From positions 1 to 7,207 of the forward strand of contig JBOHRF010000261.1 of assembly GCA_050732575.1 (NCBI GenBank): a stretch of 7,207 bases of DNA, read 5' to 3'. Source of the stretch: JBBDWZ01 sp050732575. GTDB taxonomy: Bacteria > Gemmatimonadota > Gemmatimonadetes > Longimicrobiales > RSA9. The notes beneath the pieces are model-generated. The model was given only the letters and a program-made list of their open reading frames with translations. It was not told where the DNA came from and made no database searches. Shown here in pieces: positions 1 to 5,485 of the stretch; the stretch's first letter is position 1, and the number at the start of each line of letters is the position of its first letter. The translations under genes and the position numbers were made by a program.

Positions 1-1600
1 TCGCGCCCATCCGTTCCTCGCCCTCGCCGTCGCCCCCTCCGTTCCCGGCGTAGGTGATGGTCAGGCAATCGACCGGGCAGATATCGATACACGCATCACA
101 CTCGATGCAGAGCGCATCGGTGAAATGGGTCTGCACGTCGCAGTTGAGGCAGCGCTGAACTTCCACGGCGGTCTGCTCGGCATCGAAGCCCATTTCGACT
201 TCCACATTGAGCTTCTTGAACCGCTCGGCCAGCTCCACGTGCGTCATCTTCACGCGCTGTGCGCCGCTATAGGCGTTGCTGTAGCTCCACTCGTGAATCC
301 CCATCTTCTGCGACGTCAGGTTCATGCCCCAGGGCGGCCGATCCGTGAGTGCTGTACCCTGGCAATGGCTGTGGATGGAAATGGCGGCCTGGTGTCCGTG
401 CTCCACGGCCCAGATGATGTTTTCGGGGCCCCAGGCGGCATCACCACCAAAGAACACGCCAGCGCGCGAGCTCTGGAACGTCTTCTCGTCCACGATGGGC
501 ATGTCCCACTCGCCGAACTCGATGCCTATGTCGCGCTCGATCCAGGGGAACGCATTCTCCTGACCGATGGCCAGGATCACGGCATCACAGGGCAGAACGA
601 CGGAATCGAGGACGCGTGATTTGGCGCGGCCATTCGCTCCCTCCGTCCACTCCAGCCGTTCGAACTCCATGCCCACCAGCTTGCCGTTTTCCAGGACGAA
701 TCGTTTGGGCGCGTGATTCTCTACAATGTCCACGCCTTCTTCTTCGGCGTCTTCCAGTTCCCAGGGCGAGGCTTTGAAGTGCGTGCGTCCGCGCCGGGCC
801 ATCACCTTGACATCGGTGCCGCCCAATCGCTTGGCCGTGCGACAGCAGTCCATGGCCGTGTTGCCCACGCCGATAATCAAAACGCGCGTGCCAATGGAAT
901 CGATGTGACCGAAATGGACGGACTCGAGCCACTCGATGCCAATGAAGATTTGGTCGGTGTCGTAGCGGCCGGGAATATCCAGGTTCTTGCCTTTGGGTGC
1001 GCCACTGCCCACAAACACGGCATCGTAACCGTCGGCGAGCAGCGCCTTCATGCTCGTGATAGGCGAGTTGTACCGGATGTCCACACCCATGTCGAGGATG
1101 TAGCCGATTTCCTCATCGAGCACTGCGCCCGGCAAGCGAAACGAAGGGATGTTGATGCGCATGAGGCCGCCCGGCTTGTCCAGCTTCTCGAAAATCGTGA
1201 CCTCATAACCCCGCGGCATGAGATCATTCGCTACGGTGAGCGATGAGGGTCCCGCACCGATGAGCGCCACGCGCTTGCCGTTCTTGAGCGCCGGCGCCGT
1301 GGGCAGCAGGTGGCGCACCTCATCGCGATGATCGGCAGCCACGCGCTTGAGTCGGCAAATCGCTACCGGCTTGCCATCCACACGTCCGCGCCGACAGGCG
1401 GGTTCACAGGGCCGGTCGCACGTGCGCCCCAGGATGCCCGGGAACACGTTCGATTCCCGGTTCAGCAGATAGGCATCCGTGAACCTGCCCTGCGCAATCA
1501 TCCGGATGTACTCCGGCACGTTGGTATGGGCCGGACAGGCCCACTGGCAATCCACGACCTGATGGTAGTAGGCAGGATTTCCGACGTCGGTCGGCCGCAT
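1..1600 (-). CDS. GltD-like FAD/NAD(P) oxidoreductase with C-terminal 4Fe-4S cluster (partial, C-terminus off the left edge)
   Basis: The minus strand reads as one continuous 533-codon frame that leaves the window. Near the N-terminus lie cysteines C18, C22, C61, C65 and C69 (in RTCDRPCEPAC), the Fe-S region of the glutamate-synthase small-subunit/DPD fold. An FAD-binding Rossmann motif GAGPSS is at about 115-120 and an NAD(P)-binding motif GVGNTAMD at about 244-251. A late FAD motif, GVFFGGDAAWGPENI, follows at about 381-395. The visible end carries RCLNC (484-487) and CIECDACIDICP (498-509), a ferredoxin-type cluster absent from plain GltD. Expected role: moving electrons between NAD(P)H, FAD and Fe-S clusters in the cytoplasm. 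From family memory, such proteins can sit beside 2-oxoacid:acceptor oxidoreductase subunits; that neighbour is outside the window. The ATG at 1600 has GGAG 11 nt upstream. An in-frame GTG at 1633-1631, just after a TAA, would add 11 residues. No glutamate synthase large subunit is visible, so the substrate is open. Confidence 0.9.
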   Translation of the reverse strand, partial: MRPTDVGNPAYYHQVVDCQWACPAHTNVPEYIRMIAQGRFTDAYLLNRESNVFPGILGRTCDRPCEPACRRGRVDGKPVAICRLKRVAADHRDEVRHLLPTAPALKNGKRVALIGAGPSSLTVANDLMPRGYEVTIFEKLDKPGGLMRINIPSFRLPGAVLDEEIGYILDMGVDIRYNSPITSMKALLADGYDAVFVGSGAPKGKNLDIPGRYDTDQIFIGIEWLESVHFGHIDSIGTRVLIIGVGNTAMDCCRTAKRLGGTDVKVMARRGRTHFKASPWELEDAEEEGVDIVENHAPKRFVLENGKLVGMEFERLEWTEGANGRAKSRVLDSVVLPCDAVILAIGQENAFPWIERDIGIEFGEWDMPIVDEKTFQSSRAGVFFGGDAAWGPENIIWAVEHGHQAAISIHSHCQGTALTDRPPWGMNLTSQKMGIHEWSYSNAYSGAQRVKMTHVELAERFKKLNVEVEMGFDAEQTAVEVQRCLNCDVQTHFTDALCIECDACIDICPVDCLTITYAGNGGGDGEGEERMGA

Positions 1601-1666
1601 GAAAAAACTTGCTCCAAATTGCAGGAATTGCACTTAGCCCGGCTGACCTAGACGATAGTCGCGCCC

Positions 1667-1688
1667 GGGTGGCCCTACAAGGCCACCC
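1667..1688. repeat. Perfect 8-bp palindrome, REP-like or terminator-like
   Basis: GGGTGGCC (1667-1674), a 6-nt loop, then GGCCACCC (1681-1688) form a perfect GC-rich stem. It lies between the small hypothetical gene and the oxidoreductase, both on the minus strand. No T-run follows the stem on either strand, so it is not a textbook Rho-independent terminator. It could be a REP-type palindrome, an RNA-stabilising hairpin, or an attenuating structure between two co-transcribed genes. Confidence 0.6.
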
Positions 1689-1695
1689 CTCGTTC

Positions 1696-2013
1696 CTACC
1701 CGCATGAGGCGTCCTGGGATTCGCCGCAGTGCGGCCGATCACCGAGCAGTTCTTTGACGCGGAGCTTGAGCGCGGCCGCAGTTGCCGGGTCTTTCCAGTG
1801 GGGTGTCCCATGCTCGACCAGGCTAAAGACGTTGATGCGCGCAGGGAGATTCGGGTATCGGTTCGGCAAATCGCTCATCATTTCCTGAAAATTCAGCGCA
1901 AACGTGTCCGTGGGCATCCGGCTGTAGACAGGAACCGTCGCAACGGCCGGCTCATCGCGATTCATGCGATCACGAATCGCGATGGCGGGAATGTCGAGCG
2001 GGCAGATCCGCAT
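1696..2013 (-). CDS. Small hypothetical protein (105 aa)
   Basis: I do not recognise this family. The frame encodes a soluble-looking protein without an obvious signal peptide or membrane segment. The middle has natural-looking composition (acidic, aromatic and proline residues, e.g. LPNRYPNLPARINVFSLVEHG and HWKDPATAAALKLRVKELLG), which is why I take it as real rather than as a chance frame. It is on the same strand as the oxidoreductase and ends about 95 bp upstream of that gene's ATG, so the two could be co-transcribed across the 1667-1688 palindrome. The start is uncertain: no Shine-Dalgarno sequence precedes the ATG at 2013, and the frame stays open upstream into the GTGACGA repeats and copy A of the dispersed element. 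It may be the 3' part of a gene whose 5' end was replaced by the repeat element, or it may start at an internal ATG (1965). The last dozen residues look less protein-like. Confidence 0.5.
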   Translation of the reverse strand: MRICPLDIPAIAIRDRMNRDEPAVATVPVYSRMPTDTFALNFQEMMSDLPNRYPNLPARINVFSLVEHGTPHWKDPATAAALKLRVKELLGDRPHCGESQDASCG

Positions 2014-2033
2014 GGGCTGGCCGTGCGGCGGAA

Positions 2034-2050
2034 GTGACGAGTGACGAGTG
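2034..2050. repeat. 7-bp direct repeat GTGACGA, about 2.4 copies
   Basis: GTGACGA is repeated head-to-tail at 2034-2040 and 2041-2047, followed by GTG. It lies at the outer edge of copy A of the dispersed element, next to the N-terminal end of the small hypothetical gene. At copy B the matching place has a single, diverged unit. Confidence 0.6.
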
Positions 2051-2250
2051 CCGCGTAACTCGGCGAGCAGCTCTGATGGGAATTCGCCGCAGTCCAGCTA
2101 TGTGACGCGATCATCTCGGGCATCGGGAGCGGCCATCGGGAGCGGGGGCGGGCGGGATCGTACGGCTTTCCCGCTCCCGCCTGCTCCTGCTCCCGATGCC
2201 CGCTCCCGATGCCCGCTCCTGAATACTTATGTCAGAGTGTCCTAACTGCG
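2043..2250 (+). repeat. Dispersed element, copy A (about 200 bp, inverted relative to copy B)
   Basis: By eye, this stretch aligns end to end with the minus strand of 5257-5484. Shared landmarks in the same order are: the edge motif around GCGTAACTCGG (2053-2063), GAGCAGCT (2065-2072), TGACGCGATCA (2103-2113, exact), CGGGCATCGGGAGCGG (2117-2132, exact), the CCCGCCTGCTCCTGCTCCCG block (2176-2195, exact), GCTCCTGAAT (2215-2224, exact), an ATG, and TGTCCTAACTGCG (2238-2250, exact). The order is fixed but the spacers differ, so this is an old duplication and not an assembly artefact. The element contains a large hairpin, described separately, and no convincing protein gene. Confidence 0.8.
2118..2219. 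repeat. Long imperfect hairpin of mirrored GGGAGCGGGCATC / GATGCCCGCTCCC repeats
   Basis: The left arm (about 2118-2156) repeats GGGAGC and GGCATC-type units; the right arm (about 2170-2219) carries their reverse complements. The outer 26 nt of the arms pair with a single mismatch, and the loop is roughly 13 nt around 2157-2169. As RNA on either strand this would make a very stable stem. It lies between the decarboxylase 3' end and the small hypothetical gene and could block transcription or processing. No T-run follows it. Confidence 0.75.
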
Positions 2251-2262
2251 GCGCGGCGGCCC
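2229..2262 (+). pseudogene. 5' remnant of a zinc-ribbon (DUF3667-like) gene
   Basis: The ATG at 2229 begins MSECPNCGAAAQ, closely resembling MPQCPNCASPAA at the start of the intact DUF3667 gene at 5278. TGTCCTAACTGCG is identical at the DNA level, and both starts sit the same short distance after GCTCCTGAAT in the dispersed element. After about ten codons the resemblance fades: a cysteine at about residue 17 may be a relic of the second CxxC pair, but no GKFCPSCG-type sequence follows. The frame then stays open for 414 codons only because it runs antisense to the decarboxylase. I read this as the surviving tip of a lost paralogue, or as sequence carried by the element. Confidence 0.45.
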
Positions 2263-2308
2263 AACACGTACGCCCATGCCATAACCTTCACAGGCGCGCT
2301 ATTACGTG

Positions 2309-2331
2309 CCGAGTTTACGCGTCACGCCGTT
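2309..2331 (-). repeat. Third, partial copy of the element's edge motif, overlapping the decarboxylase stop
   Basis: On the plus strand 2309-2325 reads CCGAGTTTACGCGTCAC, matching CCGAGGTTACGCGTCAC at 5456-5472 (edge of copy B) at 16 of 17 positions. Copy A has the same motif in reverse at 2047-2063 with one deletion and one change. The decarboxylase TGA (2324-2322) lies inside the motif, so an element fragment may have supplied or reset the end of that gene. Confidence 0.55.
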
Positions 2332-3830
2332 ACGGCAGCCGGTCGGAGCCGCGCATCCAGTTCGCGTCCAGCGCGCACGGCGATTTCTACCGTTGCCAGG
2401 GCATCGGCCTGCGTCGTTCGGAAATTCACGATGCAGGCGCGCAGCGCGTATCTGTCATCCAGCACGGCGTTCGACAGGAAGACCTCACCACCAGACTGCA
2501 TCTCACCGACGATAGCCGTATTGAGCTCGTTGAGATAACTCGCGACTTCTGGCAGGCCCCGGTTTTCGCGCAATTCCGCTGGCACATAACGGAAGGTCGT
2601 GATGCTCAGGTGGTGCGTGAGTGCTTCCAGCTCGGGATGTGCCTGGGCGGTCTCAAACATCAGCCGGGCCAGCTGGATGTCCTCGCCGATCAGCCGCTCA
2701 TAGTTGCGGCGGCCCAGGTGACGCAGCGCAATCCAGACCTTGAACGCGCGGAAACCGCGCGAGTTCTGTGGTCCGTGCTCGTAGTAATTGGTGCGTGGAT
2801 CTTCGGCCGTGCCCTCGAACTTGTAATACGATGGGCGATAGGCGAATGCGTTGCGCAGCGCTTCCGGGTCACGCACCAGCGCGGCGCCTGCCTCCATAGG
2901 CGCGTACAGCCACTTGTGCGGATCGATGGCAATCGAGTCGGCCAGGCGAATCGCCTTGAGGTCCGGATCTGCATCGGGCAACATGGCCGCAGGTGCGCCA
3001 TACGCGCCATCGATGTGCAGCCAGATGCCGTGTTCGCGGCAGATCTCGGCGATCTCTTCGATAGGATCGATGGCGCCCGTGCTGACACTGCCAGCCGTTG
3101 CGATGACGATGAACGGCCGGAGTCCACGGGCCAGGTCTTCTCGAATGGCATCGCGCAGTGCATACGCGCGCATGCGATACTGTCCATCGAGCGGAACGTG
3201 ACGCACGGACTCCGCGCCCAGGCCGCACAGATCGGCAGCCTTGTTGATCCAGGTGTGTGTTTCCGCCGAAGCGTAGGCGATCAGTGGTGCCGGCAGACTG
3301 CGCAGTCCACCCGTGCGCGCTTCCGGCGAGTGCGCGGCGCGCGCGGCCATGAAGCACACCATGTTGGCCATGTTGCCACCGCTCACCAGGATGCCGCCGC
3401 ACTGCGCGGGGAAGGCGAGCAGCTCGGCCAGCCAGCTCACGGTCTGCCGCTCGATCTCCGTGGCCAGCGGTGACAGGATCGACGAGCCGCAGTTGGGATT
3501 GACCGCACTCGCCACCAGGTCCGCCAGGATGCCGGCCGGTGCCGGACAGCCCGAGATGTAGCCAAAGAAGCGTGGATGCGCGTTCAAGGTCGACGTGTCG
3601 ATCAGCCGGGGCAGCGTCTCCGCGAACAACGCCTGCAAGTCCATGCCAACCTCAGGCATGCCACCCGTAGGCAGCAATGCTCGAAGCTCTCGCGGCGCCA
3701 GCCACCGCGCCACCGGTCGTGCTGCTATGCCATCGATCAGGTCGGCAATGCGATCCACCAATTCATGGCCGACCGCGCGAAACTCGGCGCCCGTCAGCGC
3801 CACGCTACCACTACGTTCTATCGTTTTCAT
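2322..3830 (-). CDS. Group II PLP-dependent decarboxylase (aromatic-L-amino-acid decarboxylase type)
   Basis: This 502-residue protein belongs to the PLP-dependent decarboxylase family that includes aromatic-L-amino-acid, glutamate and diaminobutyrate decarboxylases. It should remove CO2 from an amino acid to give an amine in the cytosol. The PLP lysine is K306 in IDPHKWLY; H192 in AETHTW stacks on the cofactor ring by family analogy; D274 in HIDGAYG would contact the pyridine nitrogen; and ATAGSVSTGAIDP (244-256) is the phosphate/substrate region. The N-terminal STLNAHPRFFGYI block (80-92) is also typical. Length matches the family. The frame is open 74 codons further upstream, but that extension is not family-like, and LTGAEFRAVGHELVDRIADLI starts where relatives start, so the ATG at 3830 is chosen. 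No Shine-Dalgarno sequence precedes it. Substrate (Trp, Phe/Tyr, DOPA or other) cannot be settled by eye. It diverges from the pterin dehydratase gene. Confidence 0.92.
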   Translation of the reverse strand: MKTIERSGSVALTGAEFRAVGHELVDRIADLIDGIAARPVARWLAPRELRALLPTGGMPEVGMDLQALFAETLPRLIDTSTLNAHPRFFGYISGCPAPAGILADLVASAVNPNCGSSILSPLATEIERQTVSWLAELLAFPAQCGGILVSGGNMANMVCFMAARAAHSPEARTGGLRSLPAPLIAYASAETHTWINKAADLCGLGAESVRHVPLDGQYRMRAYALRDAIREDLARGLRPFIVIATAGSVSTGAIDPIEEIAEICREHGIWLHIDGAYGAPAAMLPDADPDLKAIRLADSIAIDPHKWLYAPMEAGAALVRDPEALRNAFAYRPSYYKFEGTAEDPRTNYYEHGPQNSRGFRAFKVWIALRHLGRRNYERLIGEDIQLARLMFETAQAHPELEALTHHLSITTFRYVPAELRENRGLPEVASYLNELNTAIVGEMQSGGEVFLSNAVLDDRYALRACIVNFRTTQADALATVEIAVRAGRELDARLRPAAVTA

Positions 3831-3836
3831 GGCAAG

Positions 3837-3865
3837 AGAATGCGTTGCACAATGATCTGCGGCAA
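3837..3865 (-). promoter_or_regulatory. Possible promoter giving a leaderless decarboxylase mRNA
   Basis: Reading the minus strand, TTGCCG (3865-3860) and CATTCT (3842-3837) are 17 nt apart, a sigma-70-like arrangement with weak hexamers. The ATG at 3830 begins 6 nt after the -10-like box, where transcription would start. This fits the missing Shine-Dalgarno sequence, but both boxes are poor matches and could be chance. Confidence 0.25.
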
Positions 3866-3984
3866 CCGTCGCGCCAGAACACGGTGCGAAACGCCACCCG
3901 AAAGCTGTAAGTTCTCGGTGTTCCAAAGAGTCATGCACCCGATTCATGAAAACAGTGGCCGGATTCCATGCCCGGTTGTCCAAT

Positions 3985-3989
3985 GGAGG
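3985..3989 (+). promoter_or_regulatory. Ribosome binding site GGAGG deciding the dehydratase start
   Basis: GGAGG lies four bases before the ATG at 3994. The upstream in-frame ATG at 3946 lacks such a site and would add 16 residues not typical of the family, so 3994 is the likely start. Confidence 0.8.
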
Positions 3990-3993
3990 CACC

Positions 3994-4344
3994 ATGACCA
4001 AACTGGCGCAGCAGAAATGCGAGGCGTGCCGCGCGGACTCACCCCAGACCACGCCCGAGGAAGCGAATGACTATCTCAAGCAGGCACCCGGCTGGCAGGT
4101 GGTCCGGGAGGACAACATCAACAAGCTCAGCAAGACCTACTCCTTCAAGAACTGGAACCAGGCCATCGCATTTACCAACCAGGTGGGCGAACTGGCCGAA
4201 GAACACGGGCATCACCCGGCCATATTGACCGAGTGGGGTCGAGTCAACGTGAAGTGGTGGACGCACAAAATTGGGGGCCTGCACAAAAACGACTTCATCA
4301 TGGCCGCCAAGTGTGAAGACGTGGCCCGTGTTCTGGCTAAATAG
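3994..4344 (+). CDS. Pterin-4a-carbinolamine dehydratase
   Basis: The 116-residue product matches the PCD/DCoH family (PhhB-like), which dehydrates 4a-hydroxytetrahydrobiopterin so that the pterin cofactor of aromatic amino acid hydroxylases can be recycled. The family signature is visible: EEHGHHPAI (69-77) with H71, H73 and H74, then W88/W89, H91 and D100 in WWTHKIGGLHKNDF, which form the active site. The core NYLKQ-APGW and F-F-A-x-F pattern (YSFKNWNQAIAFTNQV) is normal. The N-terminus has CEACRADSP, a short cysteine-bearing extension also common in bacterial members. No phenylalanine hydroxylase is visible, so the partner may be elsewhere; a role in molybdopterin metabolism has also been suggested for family members lacking a hydroxylase partner. 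The gene diverges from the decarboxylase, and its last 8 bp overlap the end of the convergent DUF3667 gene. Confidence 0.95.
   Translation: MTKLAQQKCEACRADSPQTTPEEANDYLKQAPGWQVVREDNINKLSKTYSFKNWNQAIAFTNQVGELAEEHGHHPAILTEWGRVNVKWWTHKIGGLHKNDFIMAAKCEDVARVLAK
4337..4344. other. 8-bp tail-to-tail overlap of two genes
   Basis: The dehydratase ends GCT AAA TAG (4336-4344, plus) and the DUF3667 gene ends ATT TAG (4342-4337, minus), so the last codons interlock. There is no room between the genes for a separate terminator, so transcripts probably run into each other. Confidence 0.9.
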
Positions 4345-5278
4345 AGAAGATGGCCGAGAGGAAGACTGACAGCGCACCAATCGCAACCACAAAAATGTAA
4401 AGGTTACCCAGCGCAAACCACTTGACGCCCGTCTTGAGCCAGCTCTGCTCGTATACGCGTTTCATGGCTATCAGCGTATAAATTGGGAGCCAGCTCAGCA
4501 GCGCAACGGCCAGGACCGGCACATCGCGCAGCAACACCATCAAAAAGAACAAGGCAAACGTGAGTGCATGCACGTGCAGCGCGAAAATGAAGTGCTCCAC
4601 GTAATATCGTTTGCGCCGGACATAGAGCAGCTTGAGCAGCAGAGCATAAAACGGCAGGATCAGAAACATCACTTTGGGCACCTGCTGAAAGAACGACTTC
4701 CGTATTGTGCGCATCGCCTCGCTGGGTGGTACGCGGCCCAGTGCGTTCAGGCGATCGCGCACCACCCGATTCAGGAACTGGCTGCCCAGCTCGATTTCCA
4801 GCGCATCGGGCCAGTTTGTCCAGTTCGCGTCGCGCGTCAACCGCACGCCAATGAAGCGTTTGGACGCGGGCGCTTCCGCAGAACCTTTCTCCTCCAATTG
4901 CGCCAGCTGCTGAGCACGCAAGCTGTCGATCGCGGCCGCCATGGCCGAATCCGCCGCCGGATCCGTCACCGACCGTGCGTCCTCCAGGCTCGATCGGATG
5001 GACAGCAACAGGAAAAACGCCACGCTGGCAACCAGGTACAACCGCACAGGCGGGATGTAGCGCGCCACCCGCAACGACATGTATTCGCGCGTGAGCCGGC
5101 CTGGCCGGAACAACAGCGCACCCAGCGTGCGCGGCAGCGTGCCGTTCAGACTGAACTGGTCTTCCAGCAGGTCGCGGACAACGCGCGCCAGAGACGTGCG
5201 CACCAGGTCCTGCCGTTGCCCGCAACTCGGGCAGAACTTGCCCGCGGCCGGCGAGGCGCAGTTAGGACATTGCGGCAT
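4337..5278 (-). CDS. Zinc-ribbon DUF3667 family integral membrane protein
   Basis: The 313-residue protein opens with a zinc ribbon, C4-x2-C7 and C16-x2-C19 (CPNC ... CPSCGQ), then a conserved LPRTLGALLFRPGRLTREYM segment (48-67) and ARYIPPVRLYL (72-82) leading into the first membrane span (about 79-94). A charged, Ala/Glu-rich stretch (about 95-165) looks like a soluble loop. Four more hydrophobic segments follow at about 201-219, 231-250, 255-271 and 286-310. YYVEHFIFALHVHAL (225-239) is a hallmark of DUF3667. The biochemical role is unknown; the fold suggests an inner-membrane protein with a cytosolic zinc-binding head. The start at 5278 is fixed by the zinc ribbon, but no Shine-Dalgarno sequence precedes it: the leader is the GC-rich hairpin of copy B. 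Its stop lies inside the last codons of the pterin dehydratase gene. Confidence 0.85.
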   Translation of the reverse strand: MPQCPNCASPAAGKFCPSCGQRQDLVRTSLARVVRDLLEDQFSLNGTLPRTLGALLFRPGRLTREYMSLRVARYIPPVRLYLVASVAFFLLLSIRSSLEDARSVTDPAADSAMAAAIDSLRAQQLAQLEEKGSAEAPASKRFIGVRLTRDANWTNWPDALEIELGSQFLNRVVRDRLNALGRVPPSEAMRTIRKSFFQQVPKVMFLILPFYALLLKLLYVRRKRYYVEHFIFALHVHALTFALFFLMVLLRDVPVLAVALLSWLPIYTLIAMKRVYEQSWLKTGVKWFALGNLYIFVVAIGALSVFLSAIFSI

Positions 5279-5484
5279 GCGGATTCAGGAGCCGGCAGCG
5301 GGCAGCGGGAGCAGGAGCAGGCGGGCGCGGGTCCCGCCCGCTCCCGCTCCCGATGCCCGCTCCCGCTCCCGATGCCCGCTCCCGCTCCCGATGCCCGCTC
5401 CCGATGCCCGCGCTGATCGCGTCAATGAGATAGTCTTCTCCAGCACAGCTGCTCTCCGAGGTTACGCGTCACTCGTTCGGTTTG
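5257..5484 (-). repeat. Dispersed element, copy B (about 230 bp, leads into DUF3667)
   Basis: Read on the minus strand this carries the same landmarks in the same order as copy A: GTGACGCGTAACCTCGG (5472-5456), GAGCAGCT (5454-5447), TGACGCGATCA (5424-5414), the GGGAGC hairpin, CCCGCCTGCTCCTGCTCCCG, GCTCCTGAAT, ATG (5278) and TGTCCTAACTGCG (5269-5257). Here the ATG starts an intact gene. The outer edge abuts the amidase pseudogene at about 5480. Copies A and B point toward each other across the three-gene block. Confidence 0.8.
5288..5411. repeat. Large hairpin with three perfect 19-bp tandem units
   Basis: The right arm holds three identical 19-bp units (CCCGCTCCCGCTCCCGATG at 5337-5355, 5356-5374 and 5375-5393) and a 13-bp unit at 5394-5406 lacking one GCTCCC step. 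The left arm (about 5288-5329) contains complementary GGGAGC, GCGGGC and GGCAGC units. It lies in the presumed 5' leader of DUF3667, ending only about 10 nt before its ATG, and could restrict translation or vary in length by replication slippage. Confidence 0.85.
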
Positions 5485-5485
5485 A

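Larger units (their letters stand above)
3831..3993. other. Divergent intergenic region between decarboxylase and pterin dehydratase
   Basis: These 163 bp separate two divergently read genes and must hold the promoters of both. Apart from the weak candidate next to the decarboxylase and the ribosome binding site of the dehydratase, I see no clear operator, hairpin or riboswitch. Confidence 0.6.

Noticed and set aside
125..1246. Two plus-strand open frames of 164 and 177 codons
   Set aside because: Both are antisense to the oxidoreductase, whose motifs are unmistakable on the other strand.
1667..1688. Rho-independent terminator
   Set aside because: The stem is good but no T-run follows it on either strand.
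2229..3473. Long plus-strand open frame of 414 codons
   Set aside because: Apart from its first codons it lies antisense to the clearly real decarboxylase and its translation has no family resemblance; it is a high-GC shadow frame.
3946..3993. Upstream start for the pterin dehydratase
   Set aside because: The GGAGG site before 3994 and usual family length favour the later ATG.
3831..4052. N-terminal extension of the decarboxylase to 576 residues
   Set aside because: The added 74 residues are not family-like and would overlap the divergent dehydratase start; the family's N-terminus begins just after the ATG at 3830.
4568..5416. Plus-strand open frame of 282 codons
   Set aside because: It lies antisense to the DUF3667 gene, is rich in Arg/Gln/His, and ends in the tandem repeats.
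2043..5484. Composite transposon
   Set aside because: The inverted copies flank a gene block, but there is no transposase and no clear target duplication, and the copies are diverged.
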